From the NCBI RefSeq assembly GCF_964340395.1, contig NC_135564.1, positions 7,453,361 through 7,517,360 of the forward strand: a DNA stretch of 64,000 bases, read 5' to 3'. Below are positions 39,661 through 52,430 of this stretch, piece after piece. Every line of letters starts with the position of its first letter. Within the stretch, counting starts at the first letter, position 1. The notes beneath the pieces were generated by a model. The model ran no database searches and had not been told where the DNA came from. It saw nothing but the letters and a program-made list of their open reading frames with translations. This stretch comes from Glandiceps talaboti (taxonomy: Eukaryota > Hemichordata > Enteropneusta > Spengelidae). Position numbers and translations under genes: made by a program.

Positions 39661-39849
39661 TTATTGTGGATTTCTAAGTTTTAGTGCTCTGTGAATAACA
39701 TCTGACTTCACAAAGAGTCTGGTCTTCACGACTGGAATATGACAAAAACAACCATCTAGTTCATCAACCTGGCCATACCTTTGAAAGTAGTTCCATAACG
39801 GTTTTACACACGAACTCACATTAACACTCGTGTAGAAATCACGTTTCCG
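39661..39849 (-). CDS. Candidate terminal exon or relic with RRM-like pattern
   Basis: A strong minus-strand acceptor (a run of eight T, then GGCTGCAG) ends at 39850. From 39849 the frame is open for 62 codons to a TAA. The peptide reads RKRDFYTSVNVSSCVKPLWN, then YFQRYGQVDELDGCF, then KTRLFVKSDVIHRALKL. This follows an RRM layout: a first strand, a helix with YFxxYG, a second strand VDELD, an RNP1-like strand with FV, and a helix with xxAL. The RNP1 aromatic/glycine core is degenerate. No partner exon or polyadenylation signal was found. It may be a decayed retro-copy, a real last exon, or chance. Confidence is low. Confidence 0.25.
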   Translation of the reverse strand, partial: RKRDFYTSVNVSSCVKPLWNYFQRYGQVDELDGCFCHIPVVKTRLFVKSDVIHRALKLRNPQ

Positions 39850-41551
39850 CTGCAGCCAAAAAAAATGATAAGGACCCGGTGTCAATCCGAGTAAGGTCAC
39901 GTTCACATCGAACATTTAGCAAAGTCCCGAATTTGTCAGGTATCAGGTTGAATGTCAGGGTTACTCAGATCTGAGTCATTAAATTCGTCATATATATGCT
40001 TTACAGCAAATATATGTACAACATATGTCGAAAAACAACTAAAATACCGGGATCAGATAAAATGGCGGAGTGTACTCGCGAATCAAAATGATTTCAATGC
40101 AATTCGTTTGGTTTTATGTTTCTTTTAGGGATTACACAGTTTTTATGGAAGCTTCTGGATTCTCAATTTTCCCTATGTGAGTAAAATAAATCATGCCCTG
40201 TGGCTCACCAGTCATCGCGTTCAATTTGCCTCGCCCTAATGAGGCTTATTTTCTTCTCATTTTTGTCTCAATCTTGAATCAACAAAACTGAATATTTTTT
40301 AACCAGCTCGGGTCAATTTAAACTACATGTCAAGTAAAACCCTCTCCTAACCATGAAAACTGATGAACAGGATGACCATGAAAAAAAAATATAGAAGAGT
40401 ACTGAACCCTATCTATGCTCGTTTTCTCATCCATTTAGCTCCGAAATTAAGCTCCTCCCGGGGCACTTATTTTCCTTCGCCTGAGGACACATATATATTC
40501 ACAATCAGTACTGATAGTGGCTATGTCTAATAGGGAATTCCAGCATAGACATTTAAAATGACTTGCTCCCATTGTTCATTTTCTGAAAATTATACAGCAA
40601 TACTGCCAAATCGGGCTTTTCATTTCGTCTAAATGATGCGGTTGTCATGAGAAATATGACAGTAACCATGCAGACTCACTAAGACGTCTCCATTTATTAA
40701 ACTGTGTAACGTTAGAAATTACAAGTCTTGCCGCCTGTTGCAAATAAATGAGTTACTTTCAATACTGTGCTTAACAGGAATCATTATTATCTCGACAGTA
40801 AATTACATCTTTTTTTTGTATGTATTACGGTGTATACATTGGAAGGTTGGACGTCGCCATTTTTGTAATATACAAAATGGCCTGAAATCCTTTTCAATGC
40901 TGTTCATTTATATATATATAAACATACATATCCTGAGGCTTCTCTAAATCTTGCATGCTTATAATGACGTAAATAAAATCCGCTCTTCTGGGTTTTTTTT
41001 CCATTTTTATTTCAGCTTTTACCGTTACATGTATGGTTTGTGTATGCAATCGGGGTTTTCGAGATTTTATACGCTCAATGGACTGAGAAGAGACTGTCGA
41101 TGTCAGTACCCAGAAAGTGGTATTTGAAGATCATAACGTCACCTTCGAGTATCTATTATTCAACACTTAACCTTCTAAGGGTGTATCATTCCACTCGCAA
41201 GAAGATTTAAAAACGCATTTAATATTCGGGAAAAGCCGAAGCAAACCGTTTCACAACAGCAACTTCCTTTTTAGGGCATCATACACACACTATATGAACG
41301 CAGTCTGGATCTTAATGTCAGCTGTCATGATGCTCTGTTTTATGAGATTCATTAGTTGATTGAGAAAGACAAAATCGGATCTTACCCAGCTAGTCACATC
41401 TGCGCTCTTGAAATTACCATGGCAAAGCAGCTTTAATGAGCACATTGTGTTATTTCAAAATTGTCAATGCTATTATGGTTGTATAATAAATTGACAGATT
41501 ATTTCCTTCTCTCAATACATGCGGTTTTTGATTGTGAAACATGGTTGAACC

Positions 41552-41554
<3 letters not shown>

Positions 41555-41584
<30 letters not shown>

Positions 41585-41698
41585 CATACATACATACATA
41601 CATACATACATACATACATACATAAACACAAGGTATGTATGTGTGTATGTATACTATGTATGTATGTATGTATGTATGTATGTATGTATCATGTATGT
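41555..41698. repeat. Inverted pair of CATA and GTAT microsatellites
   Basis: A CATA array (41555-41624) is followed after a few bases by its reverse complement, a TATG array (41634-41698), so the locus can fold on itself. Confidence 0.9.
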
Positions 41699-42359
41699 CT
41701 AGTTTGGTATAAGGTATGTGGTCGACGCATATACATATATGAGGGGGAAAAGACAAATAAGGAATCAGACTAGAGAACCTGAAATATCTATATGTATCTC
41801 ATTCTACTCACACGTAGCTGTTTATTACGATGTTGGTTTTGTGTTAAGTACATCGAGATACACTGATCGGAATAACAGGATAACGAGAAAACGATTAGTT
41901 CAGACAGCAATAAGTTGAAGCAAACAAATGTTTTGTTCGTGCTAGTCAGTGGTTTGATTGCCGACACTGGCAAACTCAATGTTGCCAGCTACACATAGTA
42001 GTATTTGCTCTTCTGTACAAATTAATAATAAACTCACGGAGGTCATTAGTATATAGTGCCCCTCTCGTTCCAATACTTGACAAGCCTAAGGCCATAACGT
42101 TATCAACCGTAACTCTTACCATACACTCTCGTTAACCTAATTTCCTGTATGCATTTGTATCATTAAGCAACATTAGGAACAAATATGGTCGAGAGCTATA
42201 CAAGAAGAAACAAATCATGAATAGCGTATTCGGTACACCAGGTGTTTTGTGTCAGTTTTCAATAAAGTTATAGTAGTTTAAGGTATGTTGCTAGGGTCAG
42301 ATAAGATAGTTGAATCGTGGTAGTACGTGTTGACTACGATAATATTTGTCTTTACTAGA

Positions 42360-42416
42360 CAAAATGGCGACGACTGGACAAAATGGCGTCTACTGAACAA
42401 GATGGCGTCAACAGTG
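42360..42416 (+). promoter_or_regulatory. Three tandem ATGGCG motifs (YY1-like), 19-bp period
   Basis: CAAAATGGCGACG, CAAAATGGCGTCT and CAAGATGGCGTCA start at 42360, 42379 and 42398. Each resembles the YY1 core AAnATGGCGnC. No gene start is recognised nearby. Confidence 0.4.
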
Positions 42417-45400
42417 GACTTGTCAGTAATACAACAGCTCTTCGCAACGCTTCTGTTTTGACGATCTCTTATTGCAATGTAAACAATTCGACATGATACA
42501 CCTAATCAACAGGCGTGCAATTACTCTAACATGTGATAGGATGACAAAGCTGTCACTAACGAGAATCTAAAACAGTCCACCATTTGAATAGGTACCAATG
42601 CGTTGTCAAGATAAGATATGAAACCTATATGCAACAATGGCACTGAATATGTACAAACCATATTACCTGTGAATCTCAAACAACACAATCAAGCGGGCAA
42701 ATTACAGATGATAAGGCAGGTGATAACACAACAACCATGCACGTGTTGACAATCATGGGAAGTTCAACTTGATATGACATCATCGCTTTGTCAAGTTCTT
42801 TTTTAAGTATGACCAAAACACCTGTTGCAGAGAGTTTGCAAAACAAGTGATTTCATATATGCTTCGAGCAAGTCTCGGTGATCCGAAAGATATCACTGAT
42901 ACTTTATTATGGATTACGCTGCAATGCTAGAGACAGCGAGATGTATGGACTGCAATATAGTACACATATATAATATATATAGCTTTCATTTCGCATAGTT
43001 TTTAATAGTTTCCACATATCCGGAAAAAAATATTCTTCAATTACTGCTACTAAGAATATATTGAAAACTACTCATGCCCTTTCTTGTGATATTAAACATC
43101 CCTCGGGTTACTACAAATTTATTAACCTGGTATGAAATTCATCGCCGCAACTTTTCAATCTAGGGTTTTGTGTCAATACTAATTATTTCGCCAATCAACA
43201 AGAGGATTCCAATGATTGATTTCGAGTTTGATGACGTCACTGTATGGTTACGAATCAAATAACACCCGTATAGCAATAAACAACATTTATTTCTTGTTTT
43301 TCGGTTGTCATCAGCAAATAACAAGATAATATCCGTATCCATGGTGATACTCATCAATGCCCTTGGTGAAAATAGTAACATATAACGAAGAGGGCTTTTC
43401 ACAGTGGGGTTGCTTCATTGTGTTCAGAAAAGTAATAAGTTACCAATATGTTGGTAACTCTACAGAGTACAAAGCATGCCTTTCAACGGATACTTTGTGA
43501 TAGTTACAGTTAACCAATAATATTTCCTGTTCTACTAGTTTTTCTTTAAAGCAGAATGAAATTATGGTATGACACCCTTTGAGATGTTTAATCCAACACT
43601 GTACATTCTTTTTCTCTTCGTCGTCCTTGCTTAATAAAACTCCGAGTACTAGAAATAATATCCTGCTCACATTCTGCAAATCACAAAAACACATGCTTGA
43701 TAATAAGTACGGCCACTGGCTGAATGTGTACACGTACTTTATTACCAAGCAAAAATGTGTAATTGATCCAGTGTCTTCATGTGTATCTATTAATCTAAAT
43801 GAAATAAGGCATTTATATATATATGCATAGTAAATTGTGGACCATACAACTAATATAGAACTTATTATTCATATTGGAAGAAAACCATCTGTTCACATCA
43901 TACTGTGTTAACCTGATGTCGAACAAAAGAGTGTACAAAGTACATACTGTACTAGCTGCAATAACTGTAGCGTTTGCTGTGATTATGAGGGAGTTTTTTC
44001 TGTTTTCTGTGTTTTTTTCCGTTCCGATGTTTGACTGGAAGCAAACGCAACAATTGCGCAAATAGACGGAAGAGATTCAGATCTGAATCGCAAAGCTGGG
44101 TGGATTTTTCTGCTAAATTACGCCGTACCTGCCAAAATATCGTACATGTCCTAACTCCGACATTAATTACGGACCCTTCAAGACCCAGGCAGTGTTCAGA
44201 GGTACCCCAATTCTGTTAAAATCGGCAAATGTAGCAACGCACGCAGCACTTTGACACGGGAAAACACAAAAACGGGAGAAAAAGCCCTTAAAATCACACC
44301 TGATGCTACAATTATTGCAGCTAATACTGTACCTATACTGTTTTGACATATTAACTATTTGTCTACATAATTGCTTCCATGTTTGCTGTTTCACATTATG
44401 AATACCAAATACTACCAAAAGGAGAAACATGTGTGTTTCGAACAATTAATGTATAACCTTGTCCGCCGTCATCCTGCTCATAAGTACATCATTACGTTAA
44501 AAAATGCAAAATACACTTTATACCGTCCGTCAAAATATAGCTAAAATTATGGAGGCTTGGTTTTTCACTCATAAGACATTAGGGACGATCGCACGCGAAC
44601 ATCTTTCGTGTAGGACAAATCCCCCCCCCCCCCTCGGCCTCCCCCTAAACTAACATTCACAAGTACGATATCAAAATCTCAGTAGTACAATGTAAATACA
44701 GAAGCTATTATCATTAAAGGCGTGAAAGTTTTCGAAGTGAAGAAGTGCGACTAAGCTCGCATTTTGAGCTTGTGTGACATTGTGCGATCGTCTCTTACGT
44801 TTTTGACACAAAGATAGACATATTTCAATTATAGACCAACAATAACAGAGACACAATAAACACAGCAGGATCCTTTGTCCAGTCACATTGAGCACTGACG
44901 AGCATTGCTATTCTTTCACAGTGCAGTAAAAACTAACTTGATGATTTCATATTTCAAATTGACTACTTCTACATCTTCACTGTACACGGCACCTATCTAA
45001 TTGTTTCTTTTGCATTATAAGTTGCCTGAGGGTGTGTATTAAATGTCACGAACCATGAGTGAAACACCAAACCTACATCATTGTAGTTGTAGTTGGAAGC
45101 TATGTGTACTTTGAATCATCTCACACGCAAAGGTTGACTGGTACTTGAAAGCATGCACGTACATACGCACACACACAGTTACATGTATATCAACTTTGTC
45201 TGGAGGTAGTACAAATGTAAGCCCATAGACTCGTCATTGGTTTTCAAATCCAGTGATCGTAACTGACAGTAGAGCATCTCTAGATTAGAGAGACAATAAC
45301 AACAAGTCTCTGGGCTATCCAAACTTTTACTGACTACTGTACATGTAATGTGTCTTTTAGATCATACTCATAAAACTACCGAGGCCTGGCAGACGACACG

Positions 45401-48400
45401 GTCACCTAATCAACCTTATCGTCTGGACAGCAGTCCATGACTCAATGGACATTATTGTATCTATCACTGAATACACTCTGACCTGTGGTTCATGTAAAAT
45501 AAACACGAACTTCTGCATTTGTAACATCGTTGACATACACAGGTGTTGAAGTGACAATGAATACGTACACTGTTCCTTTGGTAAGTCACCTAGTCTTTCA
45601 GACGAGTGATGATGCCACTAAAAATGACATTAAAAGTTTGGAAAATATTGAGTTACTTATAGACTTTAAGGTGCGAAATATCGATTGTACAGTAAAACAA
45701 TTAATCTTGTTAGTCAGTAGCTGTGGTCTGCTGATTTATACATTTTTTATCAATGACTTATGTGACCCGAAAGCGTGTGTTAAGGTATAAATTTGCCAAC
45801 GTTGGAATTCTTTTACAATCTTATCTTTCAGCATCGTGACATATTTTGATCGAAAAGGTCGTTGTGCAGCCAACGATTGAGTGTTGGTGAATTCAGTACA
45901 CGATAAACTAATGTTCGGTATGCTTTGATTACCAAGTGACATTCGGTAAAATATAGTTATTGGGTGTAAACAAGAAATTGTTTCAAGAGATATTGCATAT
46001 AATTACTAGTGTAGGCAAGGTCATAACAGAGATGTCATTGACTGTCTATATAGATAAAATCCAATTATCGGCTTGTTCCAAATAAACTTCTCTGATCTCC
46101 TTTTAATTGTGTATTGAGCAAACACGAACCCATATCATATCAAATCACTGCAGTGGGCCATGACACTTCAGGGCAGCGCAGATACAGTCGTCGTCAATTG
46201 GTTTCATCTATTCCCGGGTGTGATTACGATTTCACAAATTGACATTCCAAAGAAATTAAGGTAATCTAAGTTTACAAAAACCTTTGGACGGAGCAATGAT
46301 GTACGACCCCGATGGAGCCATGTGAAGCCATCGAGGTAGACTTAACATTAGCTTATGTGTTAATGTTTCCGCCGTCTCAAATAAAAGTTAATCTGTGCTC
46401 AGATTGATTATCAACTTGTGTGTGTGTGTTATCAGTCTAGAAATGTCAGCGCTAAAGCGGTTGTAGAAAACACAACACACATAATTTTGATTAACTCTCT
46501 ATTCAGTCTGGCTCCAATGTTTACGGATATCGAGATCTGAGTATTTAACTAAGTCTTAATTATGTACAATTGTATATGTATCCAACTATTAATAGCTTTT
46601 TACAACGGAACTTTAAATTGACGTCTGTGTTTTTTGTCTTCCATATATCATGGGTTGCCATGGAAATTATATTTAAACTAACAAGGTGTCATGACGTACG
46701 ATGTTTTTTAAATATATAGTAATTGTTGGAATGGTTATAATTTAAGCAATAAATTGGTTAACTCCATGGCTTTTAAACTGAACATTCAAAACACCAAAGA
46801 AACAGGTTAACTTTGTCTTAGATTGAATGCTTTTCTGAAATGGACAAATTGAGTAAACCCCACTTAAATACTGCATTAAATAATTAAAAACGCGCCAATG
46901 AGTGCAAATTATAGTTGTGAGCTTTTATATGTAGTCTTATAGTATTGCCAGTATTGGTCTCGACGGGTGTTCGATAACTTACAAAAGATTCACATTTGAT
47001 TGCACATGTCATATTATCAATTAATACATATTATGCAAATTATAATAATAAAGTCAGTAATGCTTCACTAGACCTATTTCAAACTCACGGTTGTGTTATC
47101 ATGTAATATCACTGAAATGTGTTGGTAACATGATATAAGAGTGATGAACGACATATGTCCAACTGCACACGAATGCAAATACTACTGCACTAAGTTTTAA
47201 ACCTTTTGGAAGTTTCATTGAACTAGCAGTCCCGTCATAATTTTAACGGTAGGCCACTTTTACTGGAGATTTGCTTTCAAAACAATGCTGGTTTTTGTCG
47301 CATTGGTGTAGATTTTCGAATCGTTGTCCCTTCATTTGACACATATTATTTCACGGTTGTAACGTTACGATCCAAAATATCGTATTATATAGGAATTATA
47401 CCGAAATAGCAACTTAGAACCTGTAACCATTTATACCAGAGTCTGCACACATTGCAATATTCATTATCAGTTACAAATCAATATTGTGAAGCTTTCGATT
47501 TCGTACACTTGTCTTATTTTGTGACTCAATTTAACGACTGTTGCGTATAATCACATGGCCTGGTCATGAGATTTTAATTAAATCTGACACTTGTTCAATT
47601 CAAAGGCTTAGTGCCAATTTACGTTGGAATTATAATTCTGATTACAAGTCTGTTTTCCACTTCATAGCTGTAATGCATTCACAAATTTACAAATTAAGTG
47701 CTTATATAGCGACCTTCTGCATTAACTATGATCCAAGTTAGATACATAGAAATTGTGTGAACGAAAACTTAATTTTTAAACATATGCGAACATATATGGC
47801 CAAGTGTTCTGGGTTATGGAGGGAAAACAAAGAGCTTCAAATTTGATAATTTGTGTAGTGTAAGCATCATTGTTTACATTCAATCACCTAACATATACAT
47901 TGTCTTTGCATATATTCTGATAATAGACACTTAATATGTCGCATCGCTGTTCATATTTGGCAAAATGAAGCCTTAAACACTTCTGCATAGTTAAAAATCT
48001 AGTGTTCAAACGTGGTCATCTCTGCTGTAAATATCCGTGAATATATAATTAGTTCATTCACCCTGCTGGCAAGTTTTATGCTTTTTGAAAGCCCAGTGGG
48101 GGTGAACTGTTCGGAGGACTAGAAACGGGGAAATGAAACCATTGAATCAACATTATAAATTAATCTTGTTACTGCCTCTATATTCATCTAGTTCCGTATC
48201 TGACAACAATATCGAGGAATAATCTCTGCCGACGAATATGGCTCACAAATTTTGTAATTTGCGAATTCAATACCAGAGGAGTCCCGAAGCTATCGAAGTC
48301 ATCTATTCAGTGCAACGGGCACAGACAGACACATTTCAATAGTGCGGGGGTATCGATTTCCCATATGATTCTCTGTTTACTCGTTTTGCATATGAAATCG

Positions 48401-49530
48401 ACTGCTAGATACATATTTCTGCTAATCGCAAAATCTCGAAGAATACGTTCACAAGAGTTAGATGTTATGCAGGGTTATTATGCAAAGTTTTATTTTGAAA
48501 AGTTTAAACTGGGTAACTTTGACCTAAGCTTGTATTGGAATGCTATCTGTATACATCAAATTTAAGAGCCTTTTACAGTTCGCTTCTGTTGGGGTCTAAT
48601 GTAGAATGAATGTTAATTTATGCACTCTTGTAATAAGAAAATATACTTCGGTAGACCGCTTCTGGTACAAAGTAGATTCAATTTCCTTTGAGAAACAGTC
48701 TTAATGTTTTGTCATATCCCGCTTGTTTCCTCTGCCATCCACTACTATATACACCATTACGTCCTCTAGAATTTGTGTGTGTATTCGCTTTAGTGATACA
48801 CACTTTTCACTAAGTAAAGGTTGGCGTATAGCTTTTATATTTCAAGTAATATAGGCACTTTTCAAAGCAAATATGTATGTCTCAAATGAATGAGCACTAT
48901 ACGGGAAATGGAATAATGAAATCCGTCGGAATTACAAATAGTATCACTCCCGTTGGATGAAATGTACATGACTTCGTAGCTCACACTTCTCATGCATGAT
49001 CAAATTAAAGTTTATATTTTGTATATGCTACGTTGTAGTAATGTGCAAGGATGACTTGTACGATCATTCCCCCATCCAACTATGTGACGTACATTGGTAT
49101 GCCCTTACCTAGAATTTCAAATAACAGCCAAATAAGAATTGTCAATCATATCAAATTATCGAAAAATCATGTACCCAAAGTGTCTTTTCATCAGACACAA
49201 TGTGCTCAGTGTTCCGTTAAAACGTATATTCCCCAAAGAGACAATTTTCTTAAAGATTGGATCAGGATGATGTGATGTCAGCTTCAATGATATTCAAGGT
49301 TGTGTATAAATTTTATTACAAAGCTATTTCTTATTACTATTGGCCTGTTGAGGTAGTACACTCAATTATGGAATGCTACAAATTCGTCGTCATAAGTGGA
49401 CTCGAGAGATGTATTTTGGACATTATCTCCACTCAGAAAATTAAGGGCTGCCTTGTCTATTAGAGGATTAATGACAACAATGAGATGGCCACTCGCTGCC
49501 TGCCGACCTGCCTATCTGTCTAATTGCACG

Positions 49531-49687
49531 GTATGTATGTATGTTTGTATGTATGTATGTATGTATGTATGTATGTATGTATGTATGTATGTATGTATGT
49601 ATGTATGTATGTATGTATGTATGTATGTATGTATGTATGTATGTATGTATGTATGCATGTAAGTATGTATGTATGTATGTATGTATG

Positions 49688-49721
<34 letters not shown>

Positions 49722-49755
49722 TGTATGTATGTGTGTGTGTATGTATGTATGTATG

Positions 49756-49789
<34 letters not shown>

Positions 49790-49956
49790 TGTATGTATGT
49801 ATGTATGCGTGTATGCATGCATGCATGTATGTATGTATGTATGTGTATGTATGTATGTATGTATGTATGTATGTATGTATGTATGTATGTATGTATGTAC
49901 ATGTATGTGTGTGTGTGTATGTATGCATGTGTGTATGTATGTGTGTATGTATGTTT
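49531..49956 (+). repeat. 425-bp GTAT microsatellite
   Basis: Over 100 GTAT units with scattered variants (GTAA, GCAT, GTGT). Open frames of up to 159 codons across it are artefacts. Confidence 0.98.
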
Positions 49957-50058
49957 GCTATTACGTCATAAACAAAATGCAAACCAACATTCTACAAATA
50001 TGACAGATTGAGCGTTTTTTTCCCCACGAGCAAATCTCAGTTTCAAACTTTTACAATA

Positions 50059-50070
50059 CGCGCATGCGCG
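50059..50070. promoter_or_regulatory. NRF1-type palindromic site
   Basis: CGCGCATGCGCG again. A short open frame starts just to its right (50064-50255 plus) but has no recognisable domain. Confidence 0.35.
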
Positions 50071-51920
50071 TTAGCGATATTGGGCTGAGGTGTTATCTGA
50101 ATTTAGACGCCGGGGAAGATGATAATAGCCACTTTAACGTACGATTACATTCATGGGCAGCTGATAAATGGTTTTCGTGCCTCGGGACAGTCACCATTCA
50201 CGCTTCAAGGAATACAGAGATAGCAATTGAAATATCGAATATTACTCGTAAATAGAGATATCAGAAATTTAACAAGGGGTACACAAACAATTATTTTCAG
50301 TATAACAACATTCCGCAAACAGTATAAGTTAATTCTAAAGCCATCGAGTATATATGCTTATTCACTAGAAAAAGAATTGATGGCATTTGGGTCACGGTTT
50401 ATGTTCATTTTATGTGTTCGCTATCATGGCATATGCATGCGAACAAAATGCGTTGTCGATGGCACTTCACTTTTGTCAACAGCGATACACTGAGTAGTAC
50501 TGCGTGTCAGTTTGAACTTCAAATTACTATTTCGTTTCATAAAACGTGTACCACTATCTAGAAGAAACGTATGGATTGCTTCAAGGATCAATGATACAAT
50601 CATGAATGAGACGTTTGTTTTTCTCCCACGTACCGGCCATTAAAATATTGATTTTGATAGATAACATTGTAGGTTTATTTTGCGAATATTTAGTTAAATA
50701 TCAAAACAGTGGTTTGTGTGTATGTGTGTTTGAGAAACACAGCACCTGAGTACATCAAATATTGTATCTTTAATTAAGCCTTGAGATTGAATATATCGAC
50801 GTAGAGCATCAAGATCGATAAATTTTTTTTCTATCAAACAATGAAAAAATTTGAATTTCAAATTATATGTTTCGAAAAGTGTTTGACCTCATACCGACCT
50901 CATAATATCTGAAGTATATGGCTATCTCTACGTTAAAAGGATTGCGTTTGATGCAAAGTTCTGTCATTGCAGTGTGAACATTACGAGTTTTACAAAATCA
51001 TAACATCTACATGTCAGGGCTGACCGTTATCAATTGATTGAAACCTTCTTCTGGAAAAAATTCTACTTTTTGATGTTTAATGTACGCCAATCTCATTAAA
51101 TTGTACAATGCATTGTACGAACATCTCGTCAACTCCGTTATCATGCAATACAAAACAATACCCTCACTGTATTTTCAAAAACAAGAACTCCTACGGAAAA
51201 CTCTGAACAACGAAGCCAGAGCCTTGGTGATATAGCCACTCCTCTATATTTTGCGTGTATAACATCCGTCATTTAGTATTCCAATATCTCACCTAATAAA
51301 TTATAACCTACGTTGACACCTTGTTTGCAATCAATTGTAAATATGTACAGACTGTGATATGTTATCAGTCAATACAATAGAGTATCTACGCTAGACATGT
51401 TTATCTCACACTTCATGCGAGTGAGTCAAACCTGGTGAGGAAGTGAAATGACGTCACTAGGTTTATGTCCCTACATACAAGTGAGCCAGACATGAATTAT
51501 TGAATTATACTCAGGAATTTAAGTACAATGTCGTGTTCAACTGTCCTATAGAGTAGTGGTTTTTTTTAAATGTCAGGTGTACATGGTGTTGCTGGTATTC
51601 CTTATGCTAACATAATCACTGACTTTGTTTGTCATTGCCTACAGTGTTTATTCTATCTACATTTATCCATTAAGATAGCAGCGCACTGGCATAATGCTGA
51701 GATAGCCTAGTTCCTATATCATTGTATATAGTATCGTTACCATTTACACCTTCACTCACAGTATAGTCAAAGTTGTTACTCTAGAACTTAAGTCCTGAGA
51801 TGCATGAGAATCAACTTAAAATTCATCCACAGCCACCCACACAGTCATTAACATCGTGTCTCTGTTCATCAATCATAAAGTCCTAACCAATAACACGTTG
51901 GTGCACGTCTACCAGTCATA

Positions 51921-51923
51921 TAC

Positions 51924-52001
<78 letters not shown>

Positions 52002-52174
52002 GGACGGACGGACGGAGACAGACAGACAGACGGACGGACGGACGGACGGACGGACGGACAGGCAGACAGACAGACATACAGACAGACAGGCAGACAGACA
52101 GACATACATACAGACACACACACACAAACAAACACACACACATATATCCATACACATACACATACACATACACA
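51921..52174 (+). repeat. CAGA/CGGA microsatellite with CA-rich tail
   Basis: CAGA array with CGGA blocks, then CA and CATACA runs. Confidence 0.97.
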
Positions 52175-52249
52175 TGAAAAAAGATTGTCTCAAAGAAACT
52201 CTACTCCAAAGGTTTCCAAAAATGTTGACATAATTTGTAAATTCGCTCT

Positions 52250-52250
<1 letters not shown>

Positions 52251-52339
<89 letters not shown>
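52251..52339 (+). repeat. TA microsatellite
   Basis: About 44 pure TA units. Confidence 0.97.
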
Positions 52340-52341
<2 letters not shown>

Positions 52342-52407
52342 TTGTTTCGAGCTGTTGATATGAGGCCAAACACTTTTCGAAAAATATAATTTGAATATAT
52401 ATATAAC

Positions 52408-52430
52408 CTCAGTTCAGTTGTGCTAAAATT
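52408..52430 (+). mobile_element. Pearl/Helentron-like 3' end, copy 5
   Basis: CTCAGTTCAGTTGTGCTAAAA is the family 3' terminus. It sits 70 bp right of a TA microsatellite. A CAGA/CGGA array lies at 51921-52112. No left end with GCCAATGGCG was found, so this is a terminal fragment, or an element disrupted by the inverted-repeat insertion next to it. Confidence 0.5.

Larger units (their letters stand above)
50857..52395. mobile_element. 1.5-kb segment bracketed by a 37-bp inverted repeat
   Basis: Positions 50857-50893 and the reverse complement of 52359-52395 agree at 35 of 37 positions (TTCAAATTATAT, then TTCGAAAAGTGTTTG, then CCTCATA). The interior has no long open frame apart from CAGA/CGGA and TA microsatellites. 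It could be a non-autonomous DNA transposon or two inverted copies of another repeat. Confidence 0.5.

Noticed and set aside
49468-50011. Open frames up to 159 codons on both strands
   Set aside because: Translations of a GTAT array.
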